A program made the position numbers and the translations under genes. Source: Streptomyces viridochromogenes (lineage in GTDB: Bacteria > Actinomycetota > Actinomycetes > Streptomycetales > Streptomycetaceae). From it: a DNA stretch of 64,000 nucleotides. The notes beneath the pieces were generated by a model, which saw only the letters and a list, made by a program, of their open reading frames with translations, did not search any database and was not told the DNA's origin. Where the stretch lies: contig NZ_LGUR01000106.1 of NCBI RefSeq assembly GCF_001270495.1, positions 62,001 through 126,000 of the forward strand, read 5' to 3'. Every line of letters begins with the position of its first letter. Within the stretch, counting starts at the first letter, position 1. Of this stretch, positions 16,755-25,790 are shown in pieces.

Positions 16755-18205
16755 TCGGCGCCGTCGCCCTTGTCGTCGTCCTTGTCGCCCTTGTCGTCCT
16801 TCTTCAGGTCCGGCTTCCCGGTGGAGCCGCCCGCCGCCTCGCCGAGCATCTTGTCCAGTTCGGAGAAGTCGATCTGCTCGCGGTGCACGAAGCCGTCCGG
16901 GTCGTCGAGGTCGGACGCCGTCGGCAGCATGTCCGGGTGGTGCCACAGGGCGTCGCGGCCGTCGACGCCGCGCGCGTCCGTGAGCGAGGCCCACAGCCGG
17001 GAGGCGTCACGCAGGCGACGCGGGCGCAGCTCCAGGCCGATCAGCGTGGCGAACGTCTGCTCCGCCGGGCCGCCCGAGGCGCGGCGGCGGCGCAGCGTCT
17101 CGCGCAGCGCGTCCGCGGACGACAGACGCGGCTTGGCGGCAGCGTGCACCACTGCGTCCACCCAGCCCTCGACGAGCGCCAGAGCCGTCTCCAGACGGGC
17201 CAGTGCCGCCTTCTGCTCCGGCGTGTCCTCCGGCTGGAACATGCCCTGCTGGAGGGCGTCCTGCAGCTGCTCCGGATTCTGCGGGTCGAACTGGCCGACC
17301 ACGTCCTCCAGCTTGGCCGTGTCGACCTTGATCCCGCGCGCGTAGCCGTCGACCGCGCCGAACAGGTGCGAACGCAGCCACGGCACGTGCGCGAACAAGC
17401 GCTGGTGGGCCGCCTCACGCAGAGCGAGATACAGCCGCACCTCCTCCTTCGGCACGCCCAGGTCCTTGCCGAATGTCTCGATGTTGATCGGCAGCAGCGC
17501 GGCCTTGCCGACCGGCCCGAGCGGCAGGCCGATGTCGGTGGAACCGACGACCTCGCCCGCGAGTACGCCGACGGCCTGCCCGATCTGCGTGCCGAACATG
17601 GCGCCGCCCATCGAGCGCATCATGCCGATCAGCGGGCCGGCCATGGCCTGCATCTCCTCCGGCAGGACGTCGCCCATCGCGGTGCCGACACGCTCGGCGA
17701 CCGGGTCGACGAGCTCCTGCCACGCAGGCAGGGTCGCCTCGACCCACTCCGCGCGGGACCACGCCACCGCGGAGCCCGCGCCGGACGGCAGGGACGTCGC
17801 GTCGTCGAGCCACAGGTCGGCCAGGCGTACGGCCTCCTGGACGGCAGTGCGCTCCGCAGGGCCGACGCTCGCGTCCTTGGTGCCGTCCGCGGTGCCCTGG
17901 GAGACCGTCTGGCGGGCGATCTGCTTGGCCATGTCCCAGTTCACCGGGCCGCCCTCGTAGGAGAGCATCTGCCCCAGCTGCTGGAACGCGGCACCCAGGT
18001 CGGTGGGGTTCAGCGAACCGAACATGGCAGCGAACGGATTGTCCGCGCCGGGGCCGCCCAAGCCCCCGGCACCGGGCAGCCCGCCGAAACCGAACGGGTT
18101 GGCCGGCCCCTGACCACCACCGCTCTGCTGGTCCTTCTTCTTGCCCTCGTCGCCGTCGTCCGGCTCCTCCGGCGGAAGGCCGAATCCGAATGGGGTGTCA
18201 CTCAC
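16751..18205 (-). CDS. Zincin-like metallopeptidase of the DUF2342 (Zincin_2) family
   Basis: A 484-residue protein. The first 70 residues are low-complexity and Gly/Pro-rich (FGFGGLPGAGG). The conserved core follows, with the family segments MFGTQIGQAVG (about residue 195), REAAHQRLFAHVPWL (about 270, the likely zinc-binding helix) and EGWVD (about 365). An acidic/lysine tail ends the protein. The family is conserved across actinobacteria, but its target is unknown to me. GTG 18205 has GAGGAA 5 bases upstream. It is divergent from the SDR gene. Confidence 0.82.
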   Translation of the reverse strand: MSDTPFGFGLPPEEPDDGDEGKKKDQQSGGGQGPANPFGFGGLPGAGGLGGPGADNPFAAMFGSLNPTDLGAAFQQLGQMLSYEGGPVNWDMAKQIARQTVSQGTADGTKDASVGPAERTAVQEAVRLADLWLDDATSLPSGAGSAVAWSRAEWVEATLPAWQELVDPVAERVGTAMGDVLPEEMQAMAGPLIGMMRSMGGAMFGTQIGQAVGVLAGEVVGSTDIGLPLGPVGKAALLPINIETFGKDLGVPKEEVRLYLALREAAHQRLFAHVPWLRSHLFGAVDGYARGIKVDTAKLEDVVGQFDPQNPEQLQDALQQGMFQPEDTPEQKAALARLETALALVEGWVDAVVHAAAKPRLSSADALRETLRRRRASGGPAEQTFATLIGLELRPRRLRDASRLWASLTDARGVDGRDALWHHPDMLPTASDLDDPDGFVHREQIDFSELDKMLGEAAGGSTGKPDLKKDDKGDKDDDKGDGAE

Positions 18206-18397
18206 GGGATTCCTCGGCTGGTAAGGCCACCGGTTGGCACCGGCGGCGCGGCTGCCCAATAACACCACCCAGCGTAGACACCGCGAGCCGATCGGGCCTC
18301 GGTGCTTCGCCGACTCTTGGCCTGCGGCAGGATGGATGCCACCTGGTACGTACGCGTCACTCGCGCTCGTACTGAAGACAACCGCTGGAGACGCCCG

Positions 18398-19516
18398 GTG
18401 AGTTCCCCTGATCCGCAGGTTCGCGCAGCGCGAAACCAGTCAACCCCTCCCGCGCGCGGCGTGCGCGGTCCCGTCGTCGCGGTGACCGGTGCCGCGTCCG
18501 GTATCGGTGCGCTGCTCACCGAGCGGCTGGTCGCGTCCGACGAGGTCAAGCAGGTCATCGCCATCGACGAGCGGCGAGGTGAGTGCGCGGCGGCGCAGTG
18601 GCACATCCTGGATGTGCGGGATCCCGCCATCGCGGACAAGCTGCGGGGCGCCGACGTGGTCGTCCACCTGGCGCTCGACCTGGATCTGGAGACGGATCCC
18701 GCCGCTCGGACGGCATACAACGTTCGGGGGACGCAGACCGTGCTGACGGCCGCGGCGGCGGCCGGGGTCCACCGGGTCGTGCTGTGCACGTCCGCGATGG
18801 TCTACGGGGCGCTGCCGGACAATGAGCTGCCGCTCTCCGAGGACGCCGAGCTGCGGGCCACGGCGGAGGCCACCGGGGTCGGGGACCTGCTGGAGATCGA
18901 GCGTCTCGCGCGCAGGGCGCCGCGGGCCCACCCGGGACTTAATGTCACCGTGGTCCGGCCCGCAGTGCTCGTGGGCGGCACTGACACCGCGCTGACCAGG
19001 TACTTCGAGTCGCCTCGGCTGCTTGTCGTCGCCGGGTCGCGGCCGGCCTGGCAGTTCTGCCATGTCGAGGACCTGTGCAGTGCCCTGGAGTACGCCGTCC
19101 TGGAGAAGGTCGACGGGGAACTCGCCGTCGGATGCGACGGGTGGCTGGAGCAGGAGGAGGTCGAGGAGCTCAGCGGGATCCGGCGCATGGAGCTGCCGTC
19201 GGCGGTCGCGCTGGGCGCGGCGGCCCGGCTGCACCGGATCGGACTGACGCCCTCCCCGGCCGGGGACCTGGCCTACACGATGTACCCCTGGGTCGTGAGC
19301 GGAAGTCGGCTCCACGACGCGGGGTGGCGTCCGCAGTGGACCAACGAGGAAGTGCTCGCGGAGCTGCTGGAGGAGGTCTCCGGAAGGCACACGGTCGCCG
19401 GTCGGCGGCTCGGACGCAAGGACGCGACGGCGGCCGGCGCCGCGGGGGCGACGGTGGCCCTCCTGGGTGCGGCGGCCGTGGTGCGACGGGCACGGAAGGC
19501 ACGGCGGCGGATCTGA
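18398..19516 (+). CDS. NAD-dependent epimerase/SDR-family protein with C-terminal membrane segment
   Basis: A 372-residue protein. The extended-SDR Rossmann fold opens with VAVTGAASGIGALL (about residue 28). An SAMVYG segment supplies the catalytic tyrosine, but the usual lysine three residues on is not evident, so catalysis may be altered. Residues about 345-372 form a hydrophobic helix followed by RRARKARRRI, suggesting a membrane anchor with a basic cytoplasmic end. GTG 18398 has GGAG 7 bases upstream. Substrate is not predictable. Confidence 0.8.
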   Translation: MSSPDPQVRAARNQSTPPARGVRGPVVAVTGAASGIGALLTERLVASDEVKQVIAIDERRGECAAAQWHILDVRDPAIADKLRGADVVVHLALDLDLETDPAARTAYNVRGTQTVLTAAAAAGVHRVVLCTSAMVYGALPDNELPLSEDAELRATAEATGVGDLLEIERLARRAPRAHPGLNVTVVRPAVLVGGTDTALTRYFESPRLLVVAGSRPAWQFCHVEDLCSALEYAVLEKVDGELAVGCDGWLEQEEVEELSGIRRMELPSAVALGAAARLHRIGLTPSPAGDLAYTMYPWVVSGSRLHDAGWRPQWTNEEVLAELLEEVSGRHTVAGRRLGRKDATAAGAAGATVALLGAAAVVRRARKARRRI

Positions 19517-19680
19517 GCGGCCGGGGGCGCGCCACGGCGGGGAGGCCACTGCAGGCAGGAGACATCCCGCATGACGGCAGGCAGGAGTCTCCCGCATGTA
19601 GGAGGCTCCAAAGCCGCACGCGCGGGTGCCGGGCGATAGCGCTATTCCCCGTTCGAGCGCGCGTGGGGCACGATGGGCCT

Positions 19681-20142
19681 ATGGCACCTACCAACGATCA
19701 CCCTGGTGAGCAGGGCGCTCAGGACCCCGTAAAGCTCCTCGGCATCCGCGAGACGGCCCTCTCCGTGGACGAGGTCTTCCGGGCCGTCGGGGACGACGCC
19801 TCCGGGGGGACCGCGCTGTTCGTGGGGACCGTGCGGAACCACGACGGGGGTGTCGATGTCGACGAGCTCGGGTACTCCTGCCACCCCAGTGCCGAGGCCG
19901 AGATGCGGCGGGTCGCCGAGAAGGTCGTCGCCGAGTACCCGGTGCGGGCGCTCGCGGCCGTGCACCGTGTCGGGGACCTCAAGGTCGGGGATCTCGCCGT
20001 CGTCGTAGCCGTCTCCTGCCCCCATCGTGGTGAGGCCTTCGAGGCGTGCCGGAAGCTGATCGACGACCTCAAGCACGAGGTGCCCATCTGGAAGCACCAG
20101 AAGTTCTCCGACGGCACCGAGGAATGGGTGGGCGCCTGCTGA
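19681..20142 (+). CDS. moaE: Molybdopterin synthase catalytic subunit MoaE
   Basis: A 153-residue protein with the MoaE hallmarks: GALFVGTVR-type strand (TALFVGTVRNHDGG), HPSAEAEM, HRVGDLKVGD, SCPHRGEAFEACR, and the C-terminal VPIWKHQKFSDG with the active-site lysine. MoaE transfers sulfur from MoaD thiocarboxylate to precursor Z. No moaD lies beside it; the thiocarboxylated partner must be encoded elsewhere. ATG 19681 lacks a clear Shine-Dalgarno. Confidence 0.93.
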   Translation: MAPTNDHPGEQGAQDPVKLLGIRETALSVDEVFRAVGDDASGGTALFVGTVRNHDGGVDVDELGYSCHPSAEAEMRRVAEKVVAEYPVRALAAVHRVGDLKVGDLAVVVAVSCPHRGEAFEACRKLIDDLKHEVPIWKHQKFSDGTEEWVGAC

Positions 20143-20285
20143 GGGTTCGCCCGAACAGGTCCGCGAGAACCCGTCCACCCCACTCCGGTTGCGTAACCGC
20201 ACCCCTGGCGTGAGCGTTGTCAGTGCCAGCGGTTAATCTGCTGATCAGTCAGTTTGCGGTCGCTCACTGGGGATGGGAGGACGGC

Positions 20286-20453
20286 ATGGCGGCGCTCGCC
20301 TGGTTGTTGATTCCGCTCGTGGCTGCGGTCTGTGCCGGTCTGTGGGGCAGCTGGGCCAACCGCACCCGCAAGGCAAGGGGCGACGGGCCGGAGCTCGACG
20401 GGTATGCCCGGTTCCGTGAGGCCATGGAGAGGAAGTCCTCCTCCCACACGTGA
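20286..20453 (+). CDS. Small single-pass membrane protein
   Basis: A 55-residue protein. Residues 1-22 are one hydrophobic helix (LAWLLIPLVAAVCAGLW) and the rest is polar and charged, ending AMERKSSSHT. GGGAGG sits 5 bases before ATG 20286, so translation is well supported. It is a conserved Streptomyces hypothetical, positioned before the PDZ-Lon gene with which it may be cotranscribed. Confidence 0.72.
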   Translation: MAALAWLLIPLVAAVCAGLWGSWANRTRKARGDGPELDGYARFREAMERKSSSHT

Positions 20454-20552
20454 CCATGGGCTGCCCTGAGGGACATGGCCGGCCCGTCCTGACGGGGCAC
20501 GGTCAGACGGCCCTGACGGGGCACTGACAGGAGTGTCACGTACTGTCGTGGC

Positions 20553-21650
20553 ATGCCACGCCGCACCGCGACGATGCTCGCCTCCACCCTGATGCTGATC
20601 GCGCTCCTGTGCGCGGGAGTCTTCATCCCCGTGCCGTATGCGGAGATGTCCCCGGGGCCGACGGTGAACACGCTCGGCGATCACGACGGCGAGCCGGTGC
20701 TGCAGATCTCCGGGCGCAAGACCTACCCCGCGTCCGGGCACCTCAACATGACGACCGTCCGGGTCACCAGCGCCGACTACAAGATGAACCTGGTGGAGGC
20801 CGTCTACGGGTGGCTCGCGCACGACAACAAGGTCGTGCCGCACGACACCCTCTACCCGGACGGCAAGACCGAGGAGCAGTCCACCCAGGAGAACGCCGAG
20901 GAGTTCAGCCAGTCCCAGGAGAGCGCCAAGGTCGCCGCCCTGAAGGCCTTGGACATCCCGGTGCAGAGCTGGGTGATCGTCTCGACCGTCGTCAAGGGAA
21001 CCCCGGCCGAGGGCAAGCTGCACGCCGGTGACGTCATCAAGACGGTCGACGGCACGACGGTGAAGGAGCCCGCCGACGTCGCGAAGCTGGTGACCAAGCA
21101 CAAGCCCGGCCAGGACGTCGTCTTCACCATTGTGCCGGCCAAGGAGCAGGCCGCCGCTGAGAAGGAGCGCAGGACTCCGACGAAGACCGAGAAGGTCACG
21201 ATCAGGACCGCCGAGTCCGACGACAGCGGCAAGAAGCGCGCCATCGTGGGGATCTCCGCGGGAACCGACCACACCTTCCCGTTCACCATCGACATCAAGC
21301 TCGCCGACGTCGGCGGTCCCAGCGCCGGCCTCATGTTCGCGCTCGGCCTCTACGACAAGCTCACTCCGGGCAACCTCACCGGCGGCAAGTTCGTCGCCGG
21401 CACCGGCACCATCGACGACACGGGCAAGGTCGGACCCATCGGCGGCATCGAGATGAAGACCGTCGGCGCGCGCGAGAAGGGGGCGCAGTACTTCCTCACA
21501 CCCGCCGACAACTGCGCCTCCGCCGCCAGGGACGTCCCCGACGGCCTCACCCTCGTCAAGGTCGGCACCATCGACGACGCCCTCGGCGCCCTGAAGGACA
21601 TCCGCTCCGGCGACACCGCCGACCTGCCGAAGTGCACGACCAAGAGCTGA
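20553..21650 (+). CDS. Membrane-anchored PDZ-Lon (YlbL-type) protease
   Basis: A 365-residue protein. An N-terminal membrane segment (LASTLMLIALLCAGVFIPV, about 9-27) is followed by a PDZ domain (about 125-200) and a Lon-type catalytic domain. The dyad is visible as Ser257 in GGPSAGLMF and Lys302 in EMKTVGA. The active domain would face outside. It is the counterpart of mycobacterial Rv3194c-like and B. subtilis YlbL proteins. An AGGAG lies about 20 bases upstream of the ATG, further than usual, so the start may be downstream or translation weak. Confidence 0.87.
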   Translation: MPRRTATMLASTLMLIALLCAGVFIPVPYAEMSPGPTVNTLGDHDGEPVLQISGRKTYPASGHLNMTTVRVTSADYKMNLVEAVYGWLAHDNKVVPHDTLYPDGKTEEQSTQENAEEFSQSQESAKVAALKALDIPVQSWVIVSTVVKGTPAEGKLHAGDVIKTVDGTTVKEPADVAKLVTKHKPGQDVVFTIVPAKEQAAAEKERRTPTKTEKVTIRTAESDDSGKKRAIVGISAGTDHTFPFTIDIKLADVGGPSAGLMFALGLYDKLTPGNLTGGKFVAGTGTIDDTGKVGPIGGIEMKTVGAREKGAQYFLTPADNCASAARDVPDGLTLVKVGTIDDALGALKDIRSGDTADLPKCTTKS

Positions 21651-21689
21651 GCCGACGGGCCTGGAGCAGAGGGAACAGGCATCGAGCGC

Positions 21690-21735
21690 ACGGCAGTGGG
21701 GGCGCCCTTCACCTCATGGGCGCCCCCACTGCCGT
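21690..21735. terminator. Terminator between convergent PDZ-Lon and PPA1309 genes
   Basis: The 18-base arms 21690-21707 and 21718-21735 are exact complements around a 10-base loop. It lies 40 bases after the protease stop and 28 bases from the opposite gene's stop. Confidence 0.85.
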
Positions 21736-21763
21736 ACGAGAGCCGGTGCCGTACCGGAAGGTC

Positions 21764-22306
21764 TCAGTCCTCGAACGTCGCCGCCAGCGCCTCCGCCAGA
21801 CCCGGGATCAGGTCCGGGCCGGTGAGGACCTCCGTCGGGGTGTCCTTCTCGCGTAGCCGCAGGGCCGATTCGCGGGCGCCGTCGCGCAGGACCGCGACCG
21901 TCATGCGGACCTCCTGACGGTCGGGGTGTTCCGCCACCCACTTCGCGAGCTTGGCATCGCTGAGCCCCTCCGGGACCTGGGCCTCGGCGGACGGGGGCAG
22001 CATCAGCCGCTCGACGGTGAGGGCGCAGCCGACCACCGCGTCGGGCCAGGCGATGGTGCCGAGGAACTCGTCGAGCGCCTTGCCCGTTTCAATTTCGTCC
22101 TGCTCGATCGGGGTCAGGCCGGAGGACTCCTGCTCGTCCCCCAGGCCGAGCTGGGCGGCGAGGCCGGGTTCCTGGGCCCGCAGCCGTGCGGTGTCTACGA
22201 GGGCGAAAAGGCGGGCGGGCTGGTCCCAGCCGAGGCCGGAGGCGTACTCGTCGATCTCGAGAACGGCCCGGGTGAGCGGGCTCGCCGCCATGGGAGTGTT
22301 GGACAT
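21764..22306 (-). CDS. PPA1309-family protein
   Basis: A 180-residue soluble acidic protein with the family segments AVLEIDEYASGLGWDQPARLFALVD-type N-terminus and IAWPDAVVGCALTVERLMLPP. The family is actinobacterial and regularly sits between the PDZ-Lon and UPF0182 genes, as here. Function is unknown. ATG 22306 follows GCAGGATTGTGACC; a second ATG five codons in is possible. It is divergent from the UPF0182 gene. Confidence 0.82.
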   Translation of the reverse strand: MSNTPMAASPLTRAVLEIDEYASGLGWDQPARLFALVDTARLRAQEPGLAAQLGLGDEQESSGLTPIEQDEIETGKALDEFLGTIAWPDAVVGCALTVERLMLPPSAEAQVPEGLSDAKLAKWVAEHPDRQEVRMTVAVLRDGARESALRLREKDTPTEVLTGPDLIPGLAEALAATFED

Positions 22307-22458
22307 GGTCACAATCCTGCCTCGTTCCTGGGCGGAATCGGGAACTGAGTAAACGGTGAGTAAGTTGCATAGGTGTGGGCCCGCGATCACGGGGGGCCAC
22401 GAGGGGTCCACGAAGACGCGGGCCTGACGGATCAACAGCGAACCTCGGGGTGCGAACC

Positions 22459-25431
22459 TTGGCTTTCCAGATGCCGGACCGCGGCGGAGGCCCGACCGGG
22501 CCACGGATCAGAGTGGGCCGACCGTCCCGGCGTGTCCGGACGCTGCTCATGACACTGGGCGTCCTCGCCGTCCTCGGCATGGCGTTCACCATGTTCGCGG
22601 GCTTCTGGACGGACTGGCTCTGGTACCGGTCGGTGAACTACTCGTCGGTGTTCACGACCACGCTGTGGACGAAGATCGGACTCTTCTTCGTCTTCGGTCT
22701 GCTGATGGCCCTCGCGGTCGGCTTCAACATCTGGCTGGCGCACCGGCTGCGCCCGCCGCTGAGCGCCATGTCGATGGAGCAGCAGAGCCTCGACCGCTAC
22801 CGCATGGGCATCGCGCCGTACAAGAAGTGGCTGCTGCTCGCGATCACCGCCCTGGTCGGCCTGATCGCCGGCGCCTCCGCCTCCAGCCAGTGGCGGACGT
22901 GGCTGATGTGGGTCAACGGCGTGCCGTTCGGCGAGAAGGACCCGCAGTTCCACCTCGACGTCGGCTTCTACGCCTTCGACCTGCCCTGGTACCGCTTCCT
23001 GCTCGGCTTCGGCTTCGCCGCCGCGATCCTCTCCGTGATCGCAGCCGCGCTCACCCACTACCTGTACGGCGGGCTGCGCATCACCAGCCCGGGTGCGCGC
23101 GCCACGGCCGCGGCCACCGGCCATCTGTCGGTCCTCATCGGCATCTTCGTCGCCCTGAAGGCGGTCGCCTACTGGCTCGACCGGTACGGGCTCGCGGTGA
23201 AGTCCAGCGACTTCAAGGCGACCGACAACTGGACGGGCCTCAGGTACGTCGACGCCAACGCCTATCTGCCGGCCAAGACGATCCTGTTCTGCATCGCCGT
23301 CATCTGCGCGCTGCTGTTCTTCGCCACCCTGTGGCGGCGCACCTGGCAGCTGCCCGTCATCGGCTTCGGCCTGATGGTGCTCTCGGCGATCCTCATCGGC
23401 GGCCTGTACCCCGCGATCGTCCAGAAGTTCCAGGTCCAGCCCAACGAGCAGGCCAAGGAAGCGCCGTACGTCGACAAGAACCTCAAGGCGACGCGCGAGG
23501 CCTACGGCATCGACGGCACCAAGGTCACCGAGTACCCGGGCACGAGCAAGACCGAGGACAAGACCCAGCTGCGTGACGACGTGGACTCCACGGCGAGCAT
23601 CCGGATCCTGGACCCGAACATCGTCTCGCCGACGTTCCAGCAGCTCCAGCAGATCAGGAACTACTACGCGTTCCCGACCAACCTGGACGTCGACCGGTAC
23701 GCCAAGGACGGCAAGGACCAGGACACCGTCATCGGTCTGCGTGAGATCAACCTCAACGGCATTCCGAAGCGGAACTGGATCAATGACCACTTCCGTTACA
23801 CCCACGGCTACGGCGTGGTCGCCGCCGAGGGCACCAACGCCGACTCCCAGGGCCGACCGGACTTCACCGAGTCCGACCTGCCGTCAAAGGGCGACCTCGG
23901 GACGTACGAGCAGCGGGTCTACTACGGCGAGAAGACCACCATGTACTCGATCGTCGGCGGTCCCCAGAAGGAGATCGACTACTCCGACGACAGTGGTGAG
24001 AAGACCTACAGCTACAAGGCCGACAGCGGGGTCAGTCTCTCCAACCCGGTGAACCGGGCCGCGTACGCGGTGGCGTTCGGCGAGCCGCAGATCCTGTACT
24101 CCGGTGCGATCGGCGACGGCTCGCGCATTCTGTACAACCGCACGCCCAAGGAGCGCGTCGAGGCGGTCGCCCCGTGGCTGACCATCGACGGTGACGCCTA
24201 CCCGGCGGTCGTGGACGGCCGTATCCAGTGGATCGTCGACGCGTACACGACGACGAACGGCTACCCGTACTCCTCCCGCACGACCCTCGGTGACACGACG
24301 GCGGACTCGCTGACCGCTACGAACGACCAGCGGGCGGTCGTGGCCCAGCAGAACCAGGTCAACTACATCCGCAACTCGGTGAAGGCGACCGTCGACGCGT
24401 ACACCGGCGACGTCAAGCTCTACCAGTGGGACACCAAGGACCCGGTCCTGAAGACCTGGATGAAGGCGTTCCCGGGCACGGTGGAGTCGAAGGGCGAGAT
24501 CTCGAAGTCGCTGATGGCCCATCTGCGCTACCCGCAGGACCTGTTCAAGGTCCAGCGCGAGCTGCTCACCCGCTACCACGTGAAGGACGCGACGACGTTC
24601 CTCAGCGGCAGCGAGGTCTGGCAGGTTCCGGACGACCCGACCAACAAGTCGGGCAGCGCGGTGCCGCCGTACTACCTGAGCATGAAGATGCCGGACCAGG
24701 CGGCGCAGGCGTTCTCGCTGACGACGACGTTCACGCCGAACGGCCGGGACAACCTCAGCGCCTTCATGGCCGTCGACGCCGAGGCGGGCACCAGCGACTA
24801 CGGCAAGATCAGAGTTCTGAAACTGCCGACCAACACCACGGTCAACGGGCCCAGTCAGGTTCAGAGCCAGTTCAACTCCGAACAGAACATCGCCGAGACC
24901 ATCAGGCTGCTGAGAGGCGGCGACTCGGAGGTCGAGTACGGCAACCTGCTGGCGGTCCCGCTGGACGGCGGACTGCTCTATGTGGAGCCGGTCTACGTGC
25001 GCGGTGGCGGACTCAAGTACCCGCTGCTGCGGAAGGTGCTGGTCTCCTACGGAGGCACCACCGCCTTCGAGGACACGCTCGGCGAGGCCCTCAACAAGGT
25101 CTTCGGAGCGGAGGGCCCGACCACCGAGCCACCGGACGAGGGCGATGAGGACGGCGGCGGTACGACGCCTCCGCCGACGTCCAGCAACCCGAATGTCCAA
25201 GAGGCGCTCAACGACGCCCAGAAGGCCTTCGAAGCCGGCCAGGAAGCCCTGAAGAAGGGCGACTGGGAGGCGTACGGCCGGGCGCAGGAGGACCTCGAGG
25301 ACGCGCTGAAGCGGGCCGAGGACGCGCAGGCTCAGGCGGACAAGACCGGCGGCGACGGCGGCGGCAACAGTGGCGGCGGCGCGAGCCCGAGTTCGAGTCC
25401 GAGCCCGTCCGGCAGCCCCACCAGCGGTTAG
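22459..25431 (+). CDS. UPF0182-family large membrane protein
   Basis: A protein of about 990 residues. The first 330 residues carry about seven transmembrane segments. A long extracytoplasmic domain follows, and the tail (about 890-990) is a Glu/Lys/Ala coiled-coil-like stretch flanked by Pro/Ser/Gly repeats. It is the counterpart of mycobacterial Rv3193c. Function is not established. The start is uncertain: TTG 22459 has CGGGGTG about 6 bases upstream, while ATG 22471 and GTG 22450 are in the same frame. Confidence 0.87.
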   Translation: MAFQMPDRGGGPTGPRIRVGRPSRRVRTLLMTLGVLAVLGMAFTMFAGFWTDWLWYRSVNYSSVFTTTLWTKIGLFFVFGLLMALAVGFNIWLAHRLRPPLSAMSMEQQSLDRYRMGIAPYKKWLLLAITALVGLIAGASASSQWRTWLMWVNGVPFGEKDPQFHLDVGFYAFDLPWYRFLLGFGFAAAILSVIAAALTHYLYGGLRITSPGARATAAATGHLSVLIGIFVALKAVAYWLDRYGLAVKSSDFKATDNWTGLRYVDANAYLPAKTILFCIAVICALLFFATLWRRTWQLPVIGFGLMVLSAILIGGLYPAIVQKFQVQPNEQAKEAPYVDKNLKATREAYGIDGTKVTEYPGTSKTEDKTQLRDDVDSTASIRILDPNIVSPTFQQLQQIRNYYAFPTNLDVDRYAKDGKDQDTVIGLREINLNGIPKRNWINDHFRYTHGYGVVAAEGTNADSQGRPDFTESDLPSKGDLGTYEQRVYYGEKTTMYSIVGGPQKEIDYSDDSGEKTYSYKADSGVSLSNPVNRAAYAVAFGEPQILYSGAIGDGSRILYNRTPKERVEAVAPWLTIDGDAYPAVVDGRIQWIVDAYTTTNGYPYSSRTTLGDTTADSLTATNDQRAVVAQQNQVNYIRNSVKATVDAYTGDVKLYQWDTKDPVLKTWMKAFPGTVESKGEISKSLMAHLRYPQDLFKVQRELLTRYHVKDATTFLSGSEVWQVPDDPTNKSGSAVPPYYLSMKMPDQAAQAFSLTTTFTPNGRDNLSAFMAVDAEAGTSDYGKIRVLKLPTNTTVNGPSQVQSQFNSEQNIAETIRLLRGGDSEVEYGNLLAVPLDGGLLYVEPVYVRGGGLKYPLLRKVLVSYGGTTAFEDTLGEALNKVFGAEGPTTEPPDEGDEDGGGTTPPPTSSNPNVQEALNDAQKAFEAGQEALKKGDWEAYGRAQEDLEDALKRAEDAQAQADKTGGDGGGNSGGGASPSSSPSPSGSPTSG

Positions 25432-25488
25432 GGACGCCGGTTGATCGAATAGTCCACCCCGCGCCGTGATACGGTTGCCGAGCAACGG

Positions 25489-25562
25489 CGCGGGGTGGAG
25501 CAGCTCGGTAGCTCGCTGGGCTCATAACCCAGAGGTCGCAGGTTCAAATCCTGTCCCCGCTA
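25489..25562 (+). tRNA. Initiator tRNA-Met (CAT), copy 1
   Basis: A 74-base cloverleaf without encoded CCA. The anticodon loop is CTCATAA on a stem with three consecutive G:C pairs (GGG/CCC). Position 1 (C) does not pair with position 72 (T). Those two traits mark an initiator tRNA rather than an elongator. T-arm TTCAAAT is normal. The gene is identical to the copy at 27913. Confidence 0.96.
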
Positions 25563-25593
25563 CTGAAGTCGGCGAACATTTCGTACGACAGCG

Positions 25594-25625
25594 AAGGCCC
25601 GGATCCTCCAGAGGATCCGGGCCTT
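25594..25625 (+). terminator. Terminator after tRNA-fMet copy 1
   Basis: The 15-base arms 25594-25608 and 25611-25625 (AAGGCCCGGATCCTC and its complement) face each other across CA and are followed by TGTGG. It lies 31 bases after the tRNA. Confidence 0.8.
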
Positions 25626-25790
25626 TGTGGTGTGCGAACGCATGTGCCGGGGAGCAGGACAGTCGTGCCGCCGTGGGGAGTTGGGAGAACTGTGTTTGAC
25701 TTGTCTCTCTGTGGGCATGTCGACAAAACGCTGAAGTGACCTCACTGGCTGCGGTATACCAGGTGTACCCAGGTTGCAGGTGGTGCGACG

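Noticed and set aside
23884..25485. 533-residue minus-strand frame opposite the UPF0182 gene
   Set aside because: Low-complexity Val/Gly/Arg sequence typical of an antisense shadow.
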